From Luteimonas salinisoli (GTDB lineage Bacteria > Pseudomonadota > Gammaproteobacteria > Xanthomonadales > Xanthomonadaceae): a stretch of DNA of 64,000 nt. Under the pieces are notes generated by a model. It was not told where the DNA came from and searched no databases. It was given only the letters and a program-made list of their open reading frames with translations. The position numbers and the translations under genes were made by a program. Every line of letters starts with the position of its first letter. The first letter of the stretch is position 1. This document shows, one piece after another, positions 27,288-36,318 of this stretch. The stretch lies in the NCBI RefSeq assembly GCF_013425525.1, contig NZ_JACCKA010000055.1, positions 18,838-82,837 on the forward strand, read 5' to 3'.

Positions 27288-28003
27288 GCACGGGCTCCCA
27301 GCTCGCTGCCGACCCATTGCTGCGTCGGCACGCGCAACCTGACGTTGCGACCGGGAGCGGCCGCCTCCACCCGCATGTCGCCGCCGACCAGCCGCAACTC
27401 GTGCCTGAGGTTGGTCAGGCCGAAGCCGCCCACGCGCCAGCGCTCGAGCGAAGGCTCCAGCGGCCGTGACCCATGATCGCGCACCGCGATCTCCACCCAC
27501 GGACCATGGCTGTCCATGCTGACCCCGACGTAGGGCGAGCCAGCGTGCTTGCGCACGTTCAACAGCAGTTCGCTGACGCCGAGCAGCAGCACGCGGCCGC
27601 CCGCCGCGGTCGGCGGCGCGGGGTCGGCGGGCGCCTGCAGCGAGCAGCGCAGCTGCATTTCGCGCTCGGCCGCACGGCACAGCTTGATCAGCGCCGGTAG
27701 CATCTCCGGCGCTTCCTCGGGCACGTGCACCGGCTCCGGGATGAACACCGCCTTGCGCCAGCTCTGGTCCAGCTGCGAAAGCGCGCGGCGGATCTCCCCG
27801 ATGTCGGCGTCCGACTGGCGGCCCTCTCCGGTTTCCAGGCGGTCGAGCATCAGCCCGATCGCCGCCAGGCACTGGCCGAAGTCGTCGTGCAGCAGCGAGG
27901 CGATCCGCTCGCGCTCGCGGATCTCGGGGTTGTTGTGCTTCCACAGCAGCTCGACCCCCTGTCGCCATGACTGCGACAAAGACGGGTCATTCCGGTTCGA
28001 CAT
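27284..28003 (-). CDS. Soluble NarL-type sensor histidine kinase
   Basis: A 239-residue HisKA_3-type kinase. The phospho-acceptor is His39 in SLLHDDFGQCLAAIGLMLDRLE, and the ATP-binding domain holds LLLNVRKHAGSP (N box) and GGFGLTNLRHEL (G box). There are no membrane segments and no recognisable sensory domain, so the signal must be cytoplasmic or come through a partner. The ATG at 28003 is preceded by a GGGGAGGAG ribosome binding site. It is immediately followed by its response regulator. Confidence 0.9.
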   Translation of the reverse strand: MSNRNDPSLSQSWRQGVELLWKHNNPEIRERERIASLLHDDFGQCLAAIGLMLDRLETGEGRQSDADIGEIRRALSQLDQSWRKAVFIPEPVHVPEEAPEMLPALIKLCRAAEREMQLRCSLQAPADPAPPTAAGGRVLLLGVSELLLNVRKHAGSPYVGVSMDSHGPWVEIAVRDHGSRPLEPSLERWRVGGFGLTNLRHELRLVGGDMRVEAAAPGRNVRLRVPTQQWVGSELGARA

Positions 28004-28154
28004 CGCTCCTCCCCCCATCTGCTTCCCTGCGCGAAGCGAGACCTGTATTGCCGGGGCGCGGAGTGCTTCAGGCAGGCCGGCTGCCGGAGTAGGCAGCGCC
28101 ATCGGACGGCGCGGCGGGCGCCTGCCCTCTGACGCGCCCGCCGCCATCAACGGT

Positions 28155-28604
28155 TCATGGCGTCGGCTGCAGTGTGCCATCCCCCAACGGCTTGTCGGAG
28201 GCGTCGAACAAGGTGATCGCAGCCGTACCGTCCCTGGCCACCACCTCGAGGTGGCCGGCCAGGGCATGGTCGCAGGCACCGCCGTTGGCGTCCGTGACGT
28301 CGTAGCGATAGGTCTCGCCCGATGCGCCGGCATCGGCCAGGTCGATCCGGCAGTTGACCGGCCCGCCATAGCGCAAGCTGCCGCCTGCGCCGTTGGGCGC
28401 GTCGATCTGCAGGGTGGTGTGGACGTTCGGCGAGCCCCGGAAGCGGCTGCTGCCGGCCCAGGAGCCGGCCGGCGTCGATGCCCGGTCCAGGTTGGTTGGT
28501 GCCAGTGCCTCGCGCTCATGCGGCAGGCTTGCGTTGCAGGCGGTCAGCGCCAGCACCAGCGCACCGGCGAGGCCGACGGGATGGAACGATCGCGACGTAT
28601 TCAT
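28155..28604 (-). CDS. Hypothetical small lipoprotein
   Basis: A 149-residue protein with a type II signal peptide; the lipobox is LALTACNAS with the lipid-bearing cysteine at about 23. The mature part is beta-rich with two further cysteines (VNCRI and GACDHAL) that could pair. No known family was recognised. It is the last of a string of minus-strand genes running from 31936 and may belong to the DUF2589 cluster, although the kinase gene lies just beyond it. Confidence 0.7.
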   Translation of the reverse strand: MNTSRSFHPVGLAGALVLALTACNASLPHEREALAPTNLDRASTPAGSWAGSSRFRGSPNVHTTLQIDAPNGAGGSLRYGGPVNCRIDLADAGASGETYRYDVTDANGGACDHALAGHLEVVARDGTAAITLFDASDKPLGDGTLQPTP

Positions 28605-28627
28605 GTGGACGACTCCAGGTCAGGGTT

Positions 28628-28807
28628 TCAGAAAATGTGCCGCAGCGCGATGCCGGCTGCGGCTATGGCGAGTGCAGCGGCGGCGGCGACGACGGCGGCG
28701 AGCAGCAGGCGGGCGTACCGTCGCGGCGCCGGTTGGGCGTTGCCCAGCGCCTGGTGCAGGCGGGCCGAATCGGCAGGCGACAGGCGAAAGGCGGAAACAT
28801 GGCGCAT
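28628..28807 (-). CDS. Small single-span membrane protein
   Basis: A 59-residue protein with a basic, soluble N-terminal half (FRLSPADSARLHQALGNAQPAPRR) and one alanine-rich membrane helix at the C-terminus (LLLAAVVAAAAALAIAAAGIAL). It lies 11 bases after the next upstream gene on the same strand, consistent with translation from a shared mRNA. No family was recognised. The short length makes the call moderate. Confidence 0.5.
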   Translation of the reverse strand: MRHVSAFRLSPADSARLHQALGNAQPAPRRYARLLLAAVVAAAAALAIAAAGIALRHIF

Positions 28808-28818
28808 GGGACGCTCCG

Positions 28819-29229
28819 CTACGGTCCGGCGGGGATGGCGAAGCGCTTGAATCCGCGGCCGTCGATGCTCACCTCGCACTGCGGCGACGGCGCATCGACC
28901 AGCTCGATTCGCAGGCGATGGACGCTTCGGCGCGGCCAGCGCCAGCGCGCCGGCTGGCGCAGCAGCAGGCGCACGGTCGACGTCTTGCGGCACGGCTGTA
29001 GCATGCAGTCGAACTCGATCGCCAGATCGCGAATCCGGATCTGCCGGAACGCGCGCAGGCTGGCGACCGAGACGCCGGCCGCGGCCGGCCCGACGGTACC
29101 GCCGCCCTCGCCCGCCATCGCCTGCACCTGTCGCCGGTACTGTCCGGCGGCGGCCCCGCGGGCGGCCTGCAATGCGGCGACCAGCCCGCCGAGCAGGGCG
29201 TCGAAGGGATATTCGCGCACGCGGTTCAT
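28819..29229 (-). CDS. Hypothetical protein of the DUF2589 cluster
   Basis: A 136-residue protein of unknown function. The start ATG at 29229 overlaps the stop of the upstream gene (ATGA). The N-terminal part is helical (FDALLGGLVAALQAARGAAAGQYRRQVQAMAG); the rest is likely beta with several basic residues (ARWRWPRRSVHRLRIEL). The N-terminal helix loosely resembles the start of DUF2589 proteins (ALIQGIAGAV), so it may be a divergent relative. No signal peptide or membrane segment. Confidence 0.65.
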   Translation of the reverse strand: MNRVREYPFDALLGGLVAALQAARGAAAGQYRRQVQAMAGEGGGTVGPAAAGVSVASLRAFRQIRIRDLAIEFDCMLQPCRKTSTVRLLLRQPARWRWPRRSVHRLRIELVDAPSPQCEVSIDGRGFKRFAIPAGP

Positions 29230-29492
29230 TGGAGCTCGTCCGTCAACCACAGCGGCCGCCGGCGAAACCCGACGTGGTAGCACAGCCACTGCAGCACCAC
29301 CTGGTGCTCTCCGATCTGCACCACGGTGAAGCTCTTCTCGACGCCGACGATGTGGCCGCGCGGCGACTCCTCCAGGCACCGGTTGAGCAGCGCGGCGGAA
29401 CGCTCCACCTCCTCGGGACTGCGGATGCGCGCCGGGTTGTCGCTGCCCACCACGATGCGTCTGATATGGCGCACCTCGCTCAGATCGGACAT
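29226..29492 (-). CDS. Hypothetical 88-residue protein of the DUF2589 cluster
   Basis: A short soluble protein of unknown family with a patterned mix of charged helix (SPEEVERSAALLNRCLEES) and beta segments (GHIVGVEKSFTVVQIGEHQVVLQWLCYHVGF). It is coupled to the downstream gene by an ATGA overlap and follows the first DUF2589 gene by 61 bases. The strands suggest a compact beta fold. Confidence 0.6.
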   Translation of the reverse strand: MSDLSEVRHIRRIVVGSDNPARIRSPEEVERSAALLNRCLEESPRGHIVGVEKSFTVVQIGEHQVVLQWLCYHVGFRRRPLWLTDELQ

Positions 29493-29553
29493 TCGCCAGT
29501 CTCCAGGTCGGGCCCGCCCGGCATCACGGCCGGGCGGGCGCGCTTCGTGCAGT

Positions 29554-30189
29554 TCAGGCCGCCTGCTTCTCCGGCGTGGCCGGCGTGACGTTGCTGGGTG
29601 CGCAAGCCGACTGCAGGATGTCCATCACCCGGGCCAGGCCCTCCGGCATGCCGGAATCCTCCGCATGCACGGCAACGTGGTACTTGGCCGAGTTGTCGGA
29701 CTTCCGCGTGCTCTCCTGGTGCGCCGAGACCGAACCCTGCACGTGCACCTTGGCGCTGAAGATGCCCCAGCCGATGGAGGCGTCGGCCGAGAACGAGCCG
29801 CTCTTGTCCAAGCTCTGGGTCGTGGAGAAGGACGACTTGACCTCCATGTCGAACGTCACGTCCACGGTCTTGATGCTCAGGTTGGGTACGTTGACGATCG
29901 CCAGCAGCGGCACCTCGAGCTCGACCTCCTCCTCGGCGATTTCGCCGGGCTTGGCGCCATCGACCGGCCGCTTGAACTTGAAGAAGGCGGTGCGGGTGTC
30001 GCCCACCGCGTCGGGATCGTTCGGGTCCGCCTTGGCGGGCGGCAGGAACCCGATCACGCGGATGAAATCCGCGGTCGCCTGGGCCAACTTGACCTGGGCA
30101 TCGCAGGCGGCACTGAGCGGGCCGCCGATCAGGTCTCCCATCGGGAGACCGCGGAACTGACTGGACATCTGGACCAATTCATCGGCCAT
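29554..30189 (-). CDS. DUF2589 domain protein (copy 1)
   Basis: A 211-residue protein matching the DUF2589 pattern. An N-terminal helix (SSQFRGLPMGDLIGGPLSAACDAQVKLAQATADFI) precedes a central beta region with VPLLAIVNVPNLSIKTVDVTFDMEV, and a segment rich in serine and threonine (SSFSTTQSLDKSGSFSADASI). AKVHVQGSVSAH..SAKYHVAVHAEDSGMPEGLARVMDIL ends the protein. The start at 30189 is the first methionine matching the family. The family has no known function. A second copy lies 66 bases upstream. Confidence 0.82.
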   Translation of the reverse strand: MADELVQMSSQFRGLPMGDLIGGPLSAACDAQVKLAQATADFIRVIGFLPPAKADPNDPDAVGDTRTAFFKFKRPVDGAKPGEIAEEEVELEVPLLAIVNVPNLSIKTVDVTFDMEVKSSFSTTQSLDKSGSFSADASIGWGIFSAKVHVQGSVSAHQESTRKSDNSAKYHVAVHAEDSGMPEGLARVMDILQSACAPSNVTPATPEKQAA

Positions 30190-30255
30190 GACTGTTGCTC
30201 CTCGTTGTGGGTAGTGGATTCGAATCCCGGGCGCGCGTGCGCCCCTTTCCATCCG

Positions 30256-30777
30256 TCAACCGACGTTGACGGTCTTGACCACGCCTTGCGTCTGCGCCAG
30301 GTGGTTGAGCAACCGGGCGGCGCCTTCCGGCGCCTCGCAGCTTTCCACCCGCATCACCACGCGCACCGCGCCGAACCCGCGGCCGGCCGGGCCGGCCTGG
30401 GGATCGATATTGATCGTGGTGCGCGGCAACCCGTCTGCGCCCGGCCAGTCCTCCGCCTTTGCCGCTGTCCCGGCTGCCTCCGGCGGCTGCTGGGCGATTT
30501 CGCCGAGATTGGTGTCGAAGCTGATCCTGACGTCCTTGATCCGCAGCTGGTTGGTCGGTACCAGCGACAGCAGCGGAGCGCGGTAGAAGTCCTCGTCGCC
30601 GGGCGCGGCATCCGGATTCAGCGACGGCAGGCGCAGCAGCAGGCTCTTCGGACGGTGGTCGCCGTCGAAGTAGCCAGCCAGGTTGGCGACCTGGTGCTGT
30701 TCGATCTGGTCCTGCGCATCGATCACGGCGCCCGCGATGCCCTGGATCAGCGCGTCGAGGGAAACTTGTCCGGCCAT
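30256..30777 (-). CDS. DUF2589 domain protein (copy 2)
   Basis: A 173-residue paralogue of the neighbouring DUF2589 protein. It shares the order of parts: an N-terminal helix (LDALIQGIAGAVIDAQDQIEQHQ), the central APLLSLVPTNQLRIKDVRISFDTN (compare PLLAIVNVPNLSIKTVDVTFDME in copy 1) and the closing RVVMRVESCEAPEGAARLLNHL (compare YHVAVHAEDSGMPEGLARVMDIL). It lacks the serine-rich middle of copy 1. Two unequal paralogues side by side suggest a hetero-oligomer. Function unknown. Confidence 0.8.
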   Translation of the reverse strand: MAGQVSLDALIQGIAGAVIDAQDQIEQHQVANLAGYFDGDHRPKSLLLRLPSLNPDAAPGDEDFYRAPLLSLVPTNQLRIKDVRISFDTNLGEIAQQPPEAAGTAAKAEDWPGADGLPRTTINIDPQAGPAGRGFGAVRVVMRVESCEAPEGAARLLNHLAQTQGVVKTVNVG

Positions 30778-30925
30778 GGGTGCGCTCCTCGATCGTCATT
30801 GATGGGGTTCGACACAGGCTGGCGCGGCGACGCCGGGCTGGATATCGGCACAGAGCTGATTCGGCGCTTCGCAATTCCCTAGACCCCGGACGGGCGAGCC
30901 CGGCGGGGCTTCGGGCGTACCCCGT

Positions 30926-31936
30926 TCAGCTCGGGATCGCCGGCTGTGGGGGATAGACGTGAAGCTCGCCGGCGCCGTGTGCGTACAGGCCCGCCACGTC
31001 CAGCGTGGCGAGGGCGACCCGCACCGGGTCGAGACTCTGGGTGTTGCCGGCCACGACCTCGAGCAGTTCGGTGTGTGCCGGACCGGGCGCGGCGGCCGAA
31101 GATGTCCGGCCGCGGTTGAGGCCATCCACGTTGAAGACCCAGCCCGTCTGCAGCGCGATGTTGGCGCCCTTGATGCTCATCCCGCACGATGGAATCAGTT
31201 GGAACGCGATCTTCGGCAGGTTGGAGGATTGCTGCAGGCGCCCCAACGCGTGGTCCAGGCAGACCTCGACGCCCCAGGTGAAGCCGCAGGCCTTGAACAC
31301 CCCCTCGCCGCCGTAGTTGACGAACTGGACTTCCGAATCGACGCCGATGTCGCTCATCGGGTCGAGGTGGCTGACGTAGTCGAGCAGGAACGCCTCGTAG
31401 TCCTGCGCGCCGCGCAGTCCATCCGGAGACGTCGGCGAACTGATGAAGTCGATGCCGGAAAGCTTTTCCTTCATCACCACCCGCGCCGCGTCCGCGGCGT
31501 CCTGGCCGTAACCGCCGATCTGGCACGGAACGATGTTGTAGACCTCCGCGGGCTCCGTGTTGTCGTCCATCGGATCGACGTCGCCGGCGTAGCTGTAGGC
31601 GATCACGCTGCCGAATGCGAAGAACCAGTCGCGCCACTGCTCGTCCTGCACGAGGGCCTGCAGCCCTTCGACGACCCTGAGGGCCTGGTCGAGCGTGTAG
31701 GCGCCACGCGGGCCGCGGAAGTAGAACTCCGGCAGCATCATGACCTTCAGGATGCCGGCATCCGGAGCGGCCTCGTCCCGCGCGACCTGCAGCAGCGAAC
31801 GCACCCGGGCGATGCGGTCGCGGATGTCGTCGTCGACGTTGCTCCTGCCGACATACGCGTAGGTGTTGTTGGTCGGGTCGCGCGCGGGCCCGGTGTTGAT
31901 GGCATGGCCCAGGAACTGCACTTGGTCGTAGGGCAT
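30926..31936 (-). CDS. Nitrilase-superfamily enzyme linked to DUF2589 genes
   Basis: A 336-residue carbon-nitrogen hydrolase-like protein. The likely catalytic Glu is E70 in MMLPEFYFRG and the nucleophile Cys226 in GFTWGVEVCLDH; a lysine in VVMKEKLSGIDF (156 or 158) could complete the Glu-Lys-Cys triad. It is longer than typical amidases, with an inserted acidic segment around 116-130 (AGDVDPMDDNTEPAEV). There is no signal peptide. It is the first gene of the minus-strand DUF2589 run, 148 bases ahead of copy 2. The substrate is not predictable. Confidence 0.75.
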   Translation of the reverse strand: MPYDQVQFLGHAINTGPARDPTNNTYAYVGRSNVDDDIRDRIARVRSLLQVARDEAAPDAGILKVMMLPEFYFRGPRGAYTLDQALRVVEGLQALVQDEQWRDWFFAFGSVIAYSYAGDVDPMDDNTEPAEVYNIVPCQIGGYGQDAADAARVVMKEKLSGIDFISSPTSPDGLRGAQDYEAFLLDYVSHLDPMSDIGVDSEVQFVNYGGEGVFKACGFTWGVEVCLDHALGRLQQSSNLPKIAFQLIPSCGMSIKGANIALQTGWVFNVDGLNRGRTSSAAAPGPAHTELLEVVAGNTQSLDPVRVALATLDVAGLYAHGAGELHVYPPQPAIPS

Positions 31937-32213
31937 CTGGATTCTCCTGCGGTCGCGAGCGGATATGTCGCGCAGGCAGGGTCTCGCCGGGGGGCGCCGG
32001 CGAGCATCGGTCGAGCGCTGATTTGCGCCTTCCGGAATCCCGAATCGAAGGGTGCGGCGTGCGGATGCGAAACGCGGGCGGACGCCGGCCTGTGGATACG
32101 GCGCGGCGCCCGCCCGCAACGGCGCGCTGCGTCGCGCGATCCACCGCGTGAGCGACAGCGCGAGCGACGGCGTTGGCCGCCGGCCAGGGACGGAGCCCGA
32201 CGGCCGGATGGAC

Positions 32214-33146
32214 TCAGCGCTGGACGGGGCCGGCTTCGCTTCCCGGAGGCGGTGGCCGGCCGGCGCCCGCGATGTCGGGTGTCTGGCCGAAGCAAGCGAT
32301 CAGCAACTCGGTCAACACCCGCACCTTGCGTGCGGGGTGCTGGCCCGGCGGGCGGATGACATAGATACCGGCCACCGGCGGTGGATGGCGCGTCATCACC
32401 GGGACCAGCGCGCCCGACGCCAGCCACTCCGCGGTCAGGCCATCGGGGAGCCAGGCGATGCCCAGCCCCGCCACTGCGGCCGCGACGAGCGCGGTGCCGT
32501 TGTCGGCCTTGAAGCGCCCCCGCGGGTGCACGGTGACGGTCCGGTCGCCATTCGTGAGCTGCCAGGCTTCCGTCCCCTGCATGAGGGCTTCGTGGGCAAC
32601 GAGTTCCTCCGGCGTCTCGGGGGAGCCGTGCGCTTCGATATAGCCGGGGCTCGCGACGAGCCTGCCGCGGATCGGCCCGACGCGTCGTGCGACCAGGTTG
32701 GAGTCCGCCAGGTAGCCCACCCGGATCGCGCAATCGAAACCCTCACCGATCAGATCGACGAAGCGATCGCTGTAGACGGTGTGGATGTGGAGCTGCGGAT
32801 GGTTTCGCGCCATCTCCGCCAGCACCGGCGCGAAATGGGTGGGGCCGAACGACAACGGCGCGGCGATGCGCAGGCGGCCGCGCAGCTCTCCGGCGGGCAG
32901 GATCGATTCCCGGGCCGCATCCATCTCGGCGCAGGCCCGCGCGGCATGGTCGCGGAACGTGACTCCGGCTTCGGTGAGCGCGGCGCCACGGGTGCTGCGC
33001 GCGAGAAGCTGCACGCCGAGCTCCCCTTCCAGCCGGCCGAGCCGCCGGCTGACGATCGACTTGGAGAGGCCGAGCCGGCGCGCAGCGGACGACACGCCCC
33101 CGGCGTCGGCAACTTCCACGAAGGTCCGCAACTCTTCGATATCCAC
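32214..33146 (-). CDS. LysR-family transcriptional regulator
   Basis: A 310-residue LysR regulator: an N-terminal winged helix (ELRTFVEVADAGGVSSAARRLGLSKSIVSRRLGRLEGELG) and a periplasmic-binding-type effector domain from about 90. The GTG at 33146 gives the normal family length. In-frame codons run upstream to 33311, but they would overlap the divergent isochorismatase promoter. The divergent isochorismatase-type hydrolase starts 151 bases away and is the likely target. Confidence 0.9.
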   Translation of the reverse strand: MDIEELRTFVEVADAGGVSSAARRLGLSKSIVSRRLGRLEGELGVQLLARSTRGAALTEAGVTFRDHAARACAEMDAARESILPAGELRGRLRIAAPLSFGPTHFAPVLAEMARNHPQLHIHTVYSDRFVDLIGEGFDCAIRVGYLADSNLVARRVGPIRGRLVASPGYIEAHGSPETPEELVAHEALMQGTEAWQLTNGDRTVTVHPRGRFKADNGTALVAAAVAGLGIAWLPDGLTAEWLASGALVPVMTRHPPPVAGIYVIRPPGQHPARKVRVLTELLIACFGQTPDIAGAGRPPPPGSEAGPVQR

Positions 33147-33297
33147 GTCGGCGTTCCCGATTCCGCGACACAGTTTGGCACGGCATAGCGCTACCGCGCC
33201 ACGAACGGCGATGGCACTGTCTGCCTTCCGGACGGCGCCATCCCGAGCGCCCGTCCCTCCCCTCCAACTTCGTTCGCAATCACAGCAGAGGACAGTC

Positions 33298-33951
33298 ATG
33301 ACTTTTCGCAACGGCCTCGATTCGCTACTTCGCCCCGAAGATTCGGTGTTGGTTCTGATCGACCACCAGCCCTACCAGCTCGCGAACCTCAACAGCCACG
33401 ATCCGCAGATGGTGGTCAACAACGCCACGGCGCTGGCCAAGTCCGCCAAGGCCTTCGGCGTGCCCACCCTCCTGACCAGCGTGATCGCCGACCGCGGCGG
33501 CCTCATCTTTCCCCAGATCACCGATGTGTTCCCGAGCCAGGAGGTGATCGACCGGACCTTCATCAACACCTGGGAAGACAAGAAGGTGGTGGACGCGGTG
33601 AAGGCGACCGGGCGCAGGCAACTGATCATCGCGGGCCTGTGGACCGAGATCTGCGTCGCGATGCCGGCGATCCAGGCTCTCGGCGAGGGCTGGGACGTCA
33701 CGGTGGTGACCGATGCGTCCGGCGGCACGTCGGTCGAGGCGCACCAGGTGGCCATCCAGCGCATGATCGCGGCCGGCGCCAACATGATGACCTGGCTGGC
33801 CGTGGTGTCCGAATGGCAGCGCGACTGGGCCCGCACCGAGCACGCCGCGGAGCTGACCGACGTGCTCAAGCATCACGCCGCCGGCAGCGGCATCGCGTTC
33901 CTGTGGGAACAGCAGCTGCTCAACACCCCGGTGCCGGCCGGCGCGGGCTGA
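33298..33951 (+). CDS. Isochorismatase-family hydrolase (YcaC-like)
   Basis: A 217-residue cysteine hydrolase. The triad is visible as Asp in VLVLIDHQPYQL (about 22), Lys in the FINTWEDKKVVDAV region and Cys in LWTEICVAMPAIQAL (about 119). It is close in layout to YcaC, an octameric hydrolase of unknown substrate. The ATG at 33298 follows GAGGACAGTC. It is divergent from a LysR gene and followed by a pirin gene about 130 bases on. Confidence 0.9.
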   Translation: MTFRNGLDSLLRPEDSVLVLIDHQPYQLANLNSHDPQMVVNNATALAKSAKAFGVPTLLTSVIADRGGLIFPQITDVFPSQEVIDRTFINTWEDKKVVDAVKATGRRQLIIAGLWTEICVAMPAIQALGEGWDVTVVTDASGGTSVEAHQVAIQRMIAAGANMMTWLAVVSEWQRDWARTEHAAELTDVLKHHAAGSGIAFLWEQQLLNTPVPAGAG

Positions 33952-34083
33952 TGCGGAAGGGAGCGCCTTCGACGTAGGCTGCGTGACAGGGCCGAGCAGC
34001 GCCGCGTTGCGCACGAGCGCGCTCGGGTGGAGACTCCTGGAATTCCTCGCGCGGCGGCGCGCACACAAGACGGAAGACACGAC

Positions 34084-34977
34084 ATGGTCGAACTGGTCAT
34101 CGAACAACGCCGCCGCAGCCTGGGCGGCGGAATGGAAGTGGGCCGCGTGCTGCCCTTCGCCAAGCGCCGCATGGTCGGCCCCTACATCTTCTTCGATCAC
34201 ATGGGGCCGCTCGACCTCCCGCCCGGTGTAGACCGCAGCGTCGACGTGCGGCCGCACCCGCATATCGGGCTGTCGACCGTCACCTACCTCTTCTCGGGCG
34301 AAATCGTGCATCGCGACAGCCTGGGGTACGCGCAGGCGATCCGCCCGCGGGAAGTCAACTGGATGACCGCCGGCCGCGGCATCACCCACAGCGAGCGGCT
34401 CGAGCGGGCGCGGGCGCAGGGCGATCGCCTGCACGGCATCCAGGCCTGGGTCGCGCTGCCGGCCGAATACGAGGAAGTGGATCCGGGCTTCTCGCACCAC
34501 GCCGGCGCCGACCTGCCGCAGTGGAGCGACGGCGGGGTGCACGGACAACTCATCGCCGGCAGCGCCTACGGCCTCACCGCGGCCGTGGCGACGCATTCGC
34601 CGCAGTTCTACGCGCACCTCGACATGGAGCCGGGGGCGACGGCGGAAATCCCCGCCGGCCACTCCGAACGCGCCGTGTACATCGCCACCGGTGCGGTGGA
34701 ACTCGACGGCGCGGACTACGCCGCCGGCAGGATGCTGGTGCTCGGCAAGGACGCCTCGCGGCTGCGGGCCGTCGCGCATTCGACGGTGATGGTGCTGGGC
34801 GGCGAGCCGGTGGGCGAGCGCTTTCTCTACTGGAACTTCGTGTCCTCGTCGAAGGAGCGGCTGGCGCAGGCCGCGGCGGACTGGAAGGCGGGTCGCATGA
34901 AGCTGCCCGATGCCGACGATGCCGAGTTCATTCCCCTGCCTGACGATCCTCCGCCGCCCCGTCTCCCTTCCTCATGA
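34084..34977 (+). CDS. Pirin family protein
   Basis: A 297-residue bicupin. The metal ligands of the N-terminal cupin appear in RPHPHIGLSTVTYLFSGEIVHRDS and the typical MTAGRGITHSE follows. The C-terminal cupin ends with EPVGERFLYWNFVSSSKERL, the family's closing signature. Some bacterial pirins oxidise quercetin; others bind regulators. The gene ends 50 bases inside the convergent reductase gene. Confidence 0.93.
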   Translation: MVELVIEQRRRSLGGGMEVGRVLPFAKRRMVGPYIFFDHMGPLDLPPGVDRSVDVRPHPHIGLSTVTYLFSGEIVHRDSLGYAQAIRPREVNWMTAGRGITHSERLERARAQGDRLHGIQAWVALPAEYEEVDPGFSHHAGADLPQWSDGGVHGQLIAGSAYGLTAAVATHSPQFYAHLDMEPGATAEIPAGHSERAVYIATGAVELDGADYAAGRMLVLGKDASRLRAVAHSTVMVLGGEPVGERFLYWNFVSSSKERLAQAAADWKAGRMKLPDADDAEFIPLPDDPPPPRLPSS

Positions 34978-35593
34978 AGGTCAGGTGGGTCACGCCGCTC
35001 GGGGTCGAAACCGCCTCGATGGCGTAGTCCCGCTCGAGCGCCTCCAGGCCGTCCCAGACCCGGACCCCGCGCCCGAGCACGATCGGGACCTGGACCAGGT
35101 GGATGTGGTCGACGAGCCCGGCGGCAATGAACTCGCGGACCACCGTGGCGCCGCCGCCGATGCGCACGTCCAGGCCATCGGCGGCCTTGCGGGCGGCCTG
35201 CAGCGCCTCGGCGGGGGCGGCATCGAGAAAATGGAACGTGGTGCCGCCCGCCATCTCGAGCGGCGGCCGCGGCCGATGGGTGAGCACGAAGGTCGGCGTA
35301 TGGAACGGCGGATTCGGCCCCCACCAGCCCTTCCAGTCCGGGTCGTCCTGCCAGCCGGGCGGTCCGAACTTGTTGGCGCCCATGATCTCGGCGCCGATGC
35401 CGGCCTCGTGGCGCGCCGCGAAGGCATGGTCGGCGCCGACGGCGCCCCCGGCCCCGGCCCAGAACCGGGTGGCGAACATCCATTCGTGGAGCCGCTCGCC
35501 GGCATGGCCGAACGGGGCTTCCCTGGATTGCGGTTCGCCGGTGGCGAAACCGTCGAGCGAGATGGACAGATTGTGGATCCGGGTGAGGGACAT
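34928..35593 (-). CDS. Dihydrofolate reductase/RibD C-terminal-like protein
   Basis: A 221-residue NADPH-reductase-fold protein of the RibD-C/DHFR-like group. Typical signs are LSISLDGFATG near the start, IMGANKFG, FVLTHRPRP and VRIGGGATVVREFIAAGLVDHIHLVQVPIVLGRG. The true function of this stand-alone group is unknown. Its 3' end overlaps the convergent pirin gene by 50 bases, which is unusual but both frames look coding. Confidence 0.9.
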   Translation of the reverse strand: MSLTRIHNLSISLDGFATGEPQSREAPFGHAGERLHEWMFATRFWAGAGGAVGADHAFAARHEAGIGAEIMGANKFGPPGWQDDPDWKGWWGPNPPFHTPTFVLTHRPRPPLEMAGGTTFHFLDAAPAEALQAARKAADGLDVRIGGGATVVREFIAAGLVDHIHLVQVPIVLGRGVRVWDGLEALERDYAIEAVSTPSGVTHLTFMRKGDGAAEDRQAGE

Positions 35594-35789
35594 CGGCGTG
35601 CTCCAGTCGTGGGTTCGATCGTCGGCGTGCAGGATAGGCGTGGCAGCCGGGCCATCGGCCTCGGCCGTCGGCATGGCTGCATCCCAGCGACGAACGCCGG
35701 CCCCCCGTTTCGACGCGCGCCTGGACACTGGCACCAGGGCCGCTGCGTGAACAGCCGGGCTATCCTCGACCGGCAATGGAGAGCAGCCG

Positions 35790-36263
35790 ATGACAAGTCC
35801 AACAGGAACCCCATCCGTGCAGATCTGGGTGGATGCCGACGCCTGCCCCGGCCCGATCAAGGACATCCTGTTCCGCGCTGCCGAGCGGGCGCAGGTGCCG
35901 CTGACCCTGGTCGCCAACCAGTGGCTGCGCACGCCGGGTTCGCGCTTCATCCGCGCGCTGCAGGTGCAGGGCGGCTTCGACGCCGCCGACGATGCCATCG
36001 CCGAACGCGCCGGGCCTGGCGACCTGGTGGTCACCCAGGACATCCCGCTCGCCGCGCGCGTGCTGGCCAAGGGCGCCGAAGCCGTCGACCCCCGCGGCGA
36101 GCGTTTCACCCAGGACAACATCGCCGAGCGCCTGTCGGTGCGCAGCTTCATGGAAGAGCTGCGCGGCGCGGGCGTGCAGACCGGCGGGCCGGCCGCATTC
36201 AACGCGCGGGACCGGCAGGCGTTCGCGAAGCAGCTGGATGGGTGGATCGCCAGGCGGAGGTAG
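35790..36263 (+). CDS. yaiI: YaiI/YqxD family protein (DUF188)
   Basis: A 157-residue PIN-like nuclease-fold protein. The opening [23 protein letters not shown] and [35 protein letters not shown] are conserved across the family. Acidic residues of both motifs could bind metal, but no substrate is proven. The ATG at 35790 has GGAG 11-14 bases upstream. Confidence 0.93.
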   Translation: MTSPTGTPSVQIWVDADACPGPIKDILFRAAERAQVPLTLVANQWLRTPGSRFIRALQVQGGFDAADDAIAERAGPGDLVVTQDIPLAARVLAKGAEAVDPRGERFTQDNIAERLSVRSFMEELRGAGVQTGGPAAFNARDRQAFAKQLDGWIARRR

Positions 36264-36318
36264 TATTGCGCCCGGGGACTTCCCCGTTGAGACATGGACT
36301 GATTGGCGAAGGATGCGC

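Noticed and set aside
34928..34977. Overlap of pirin and reductase genes as a sign that one is false
   Set aside because: Both products match known families to their ends, so the convergent overlap seems real.
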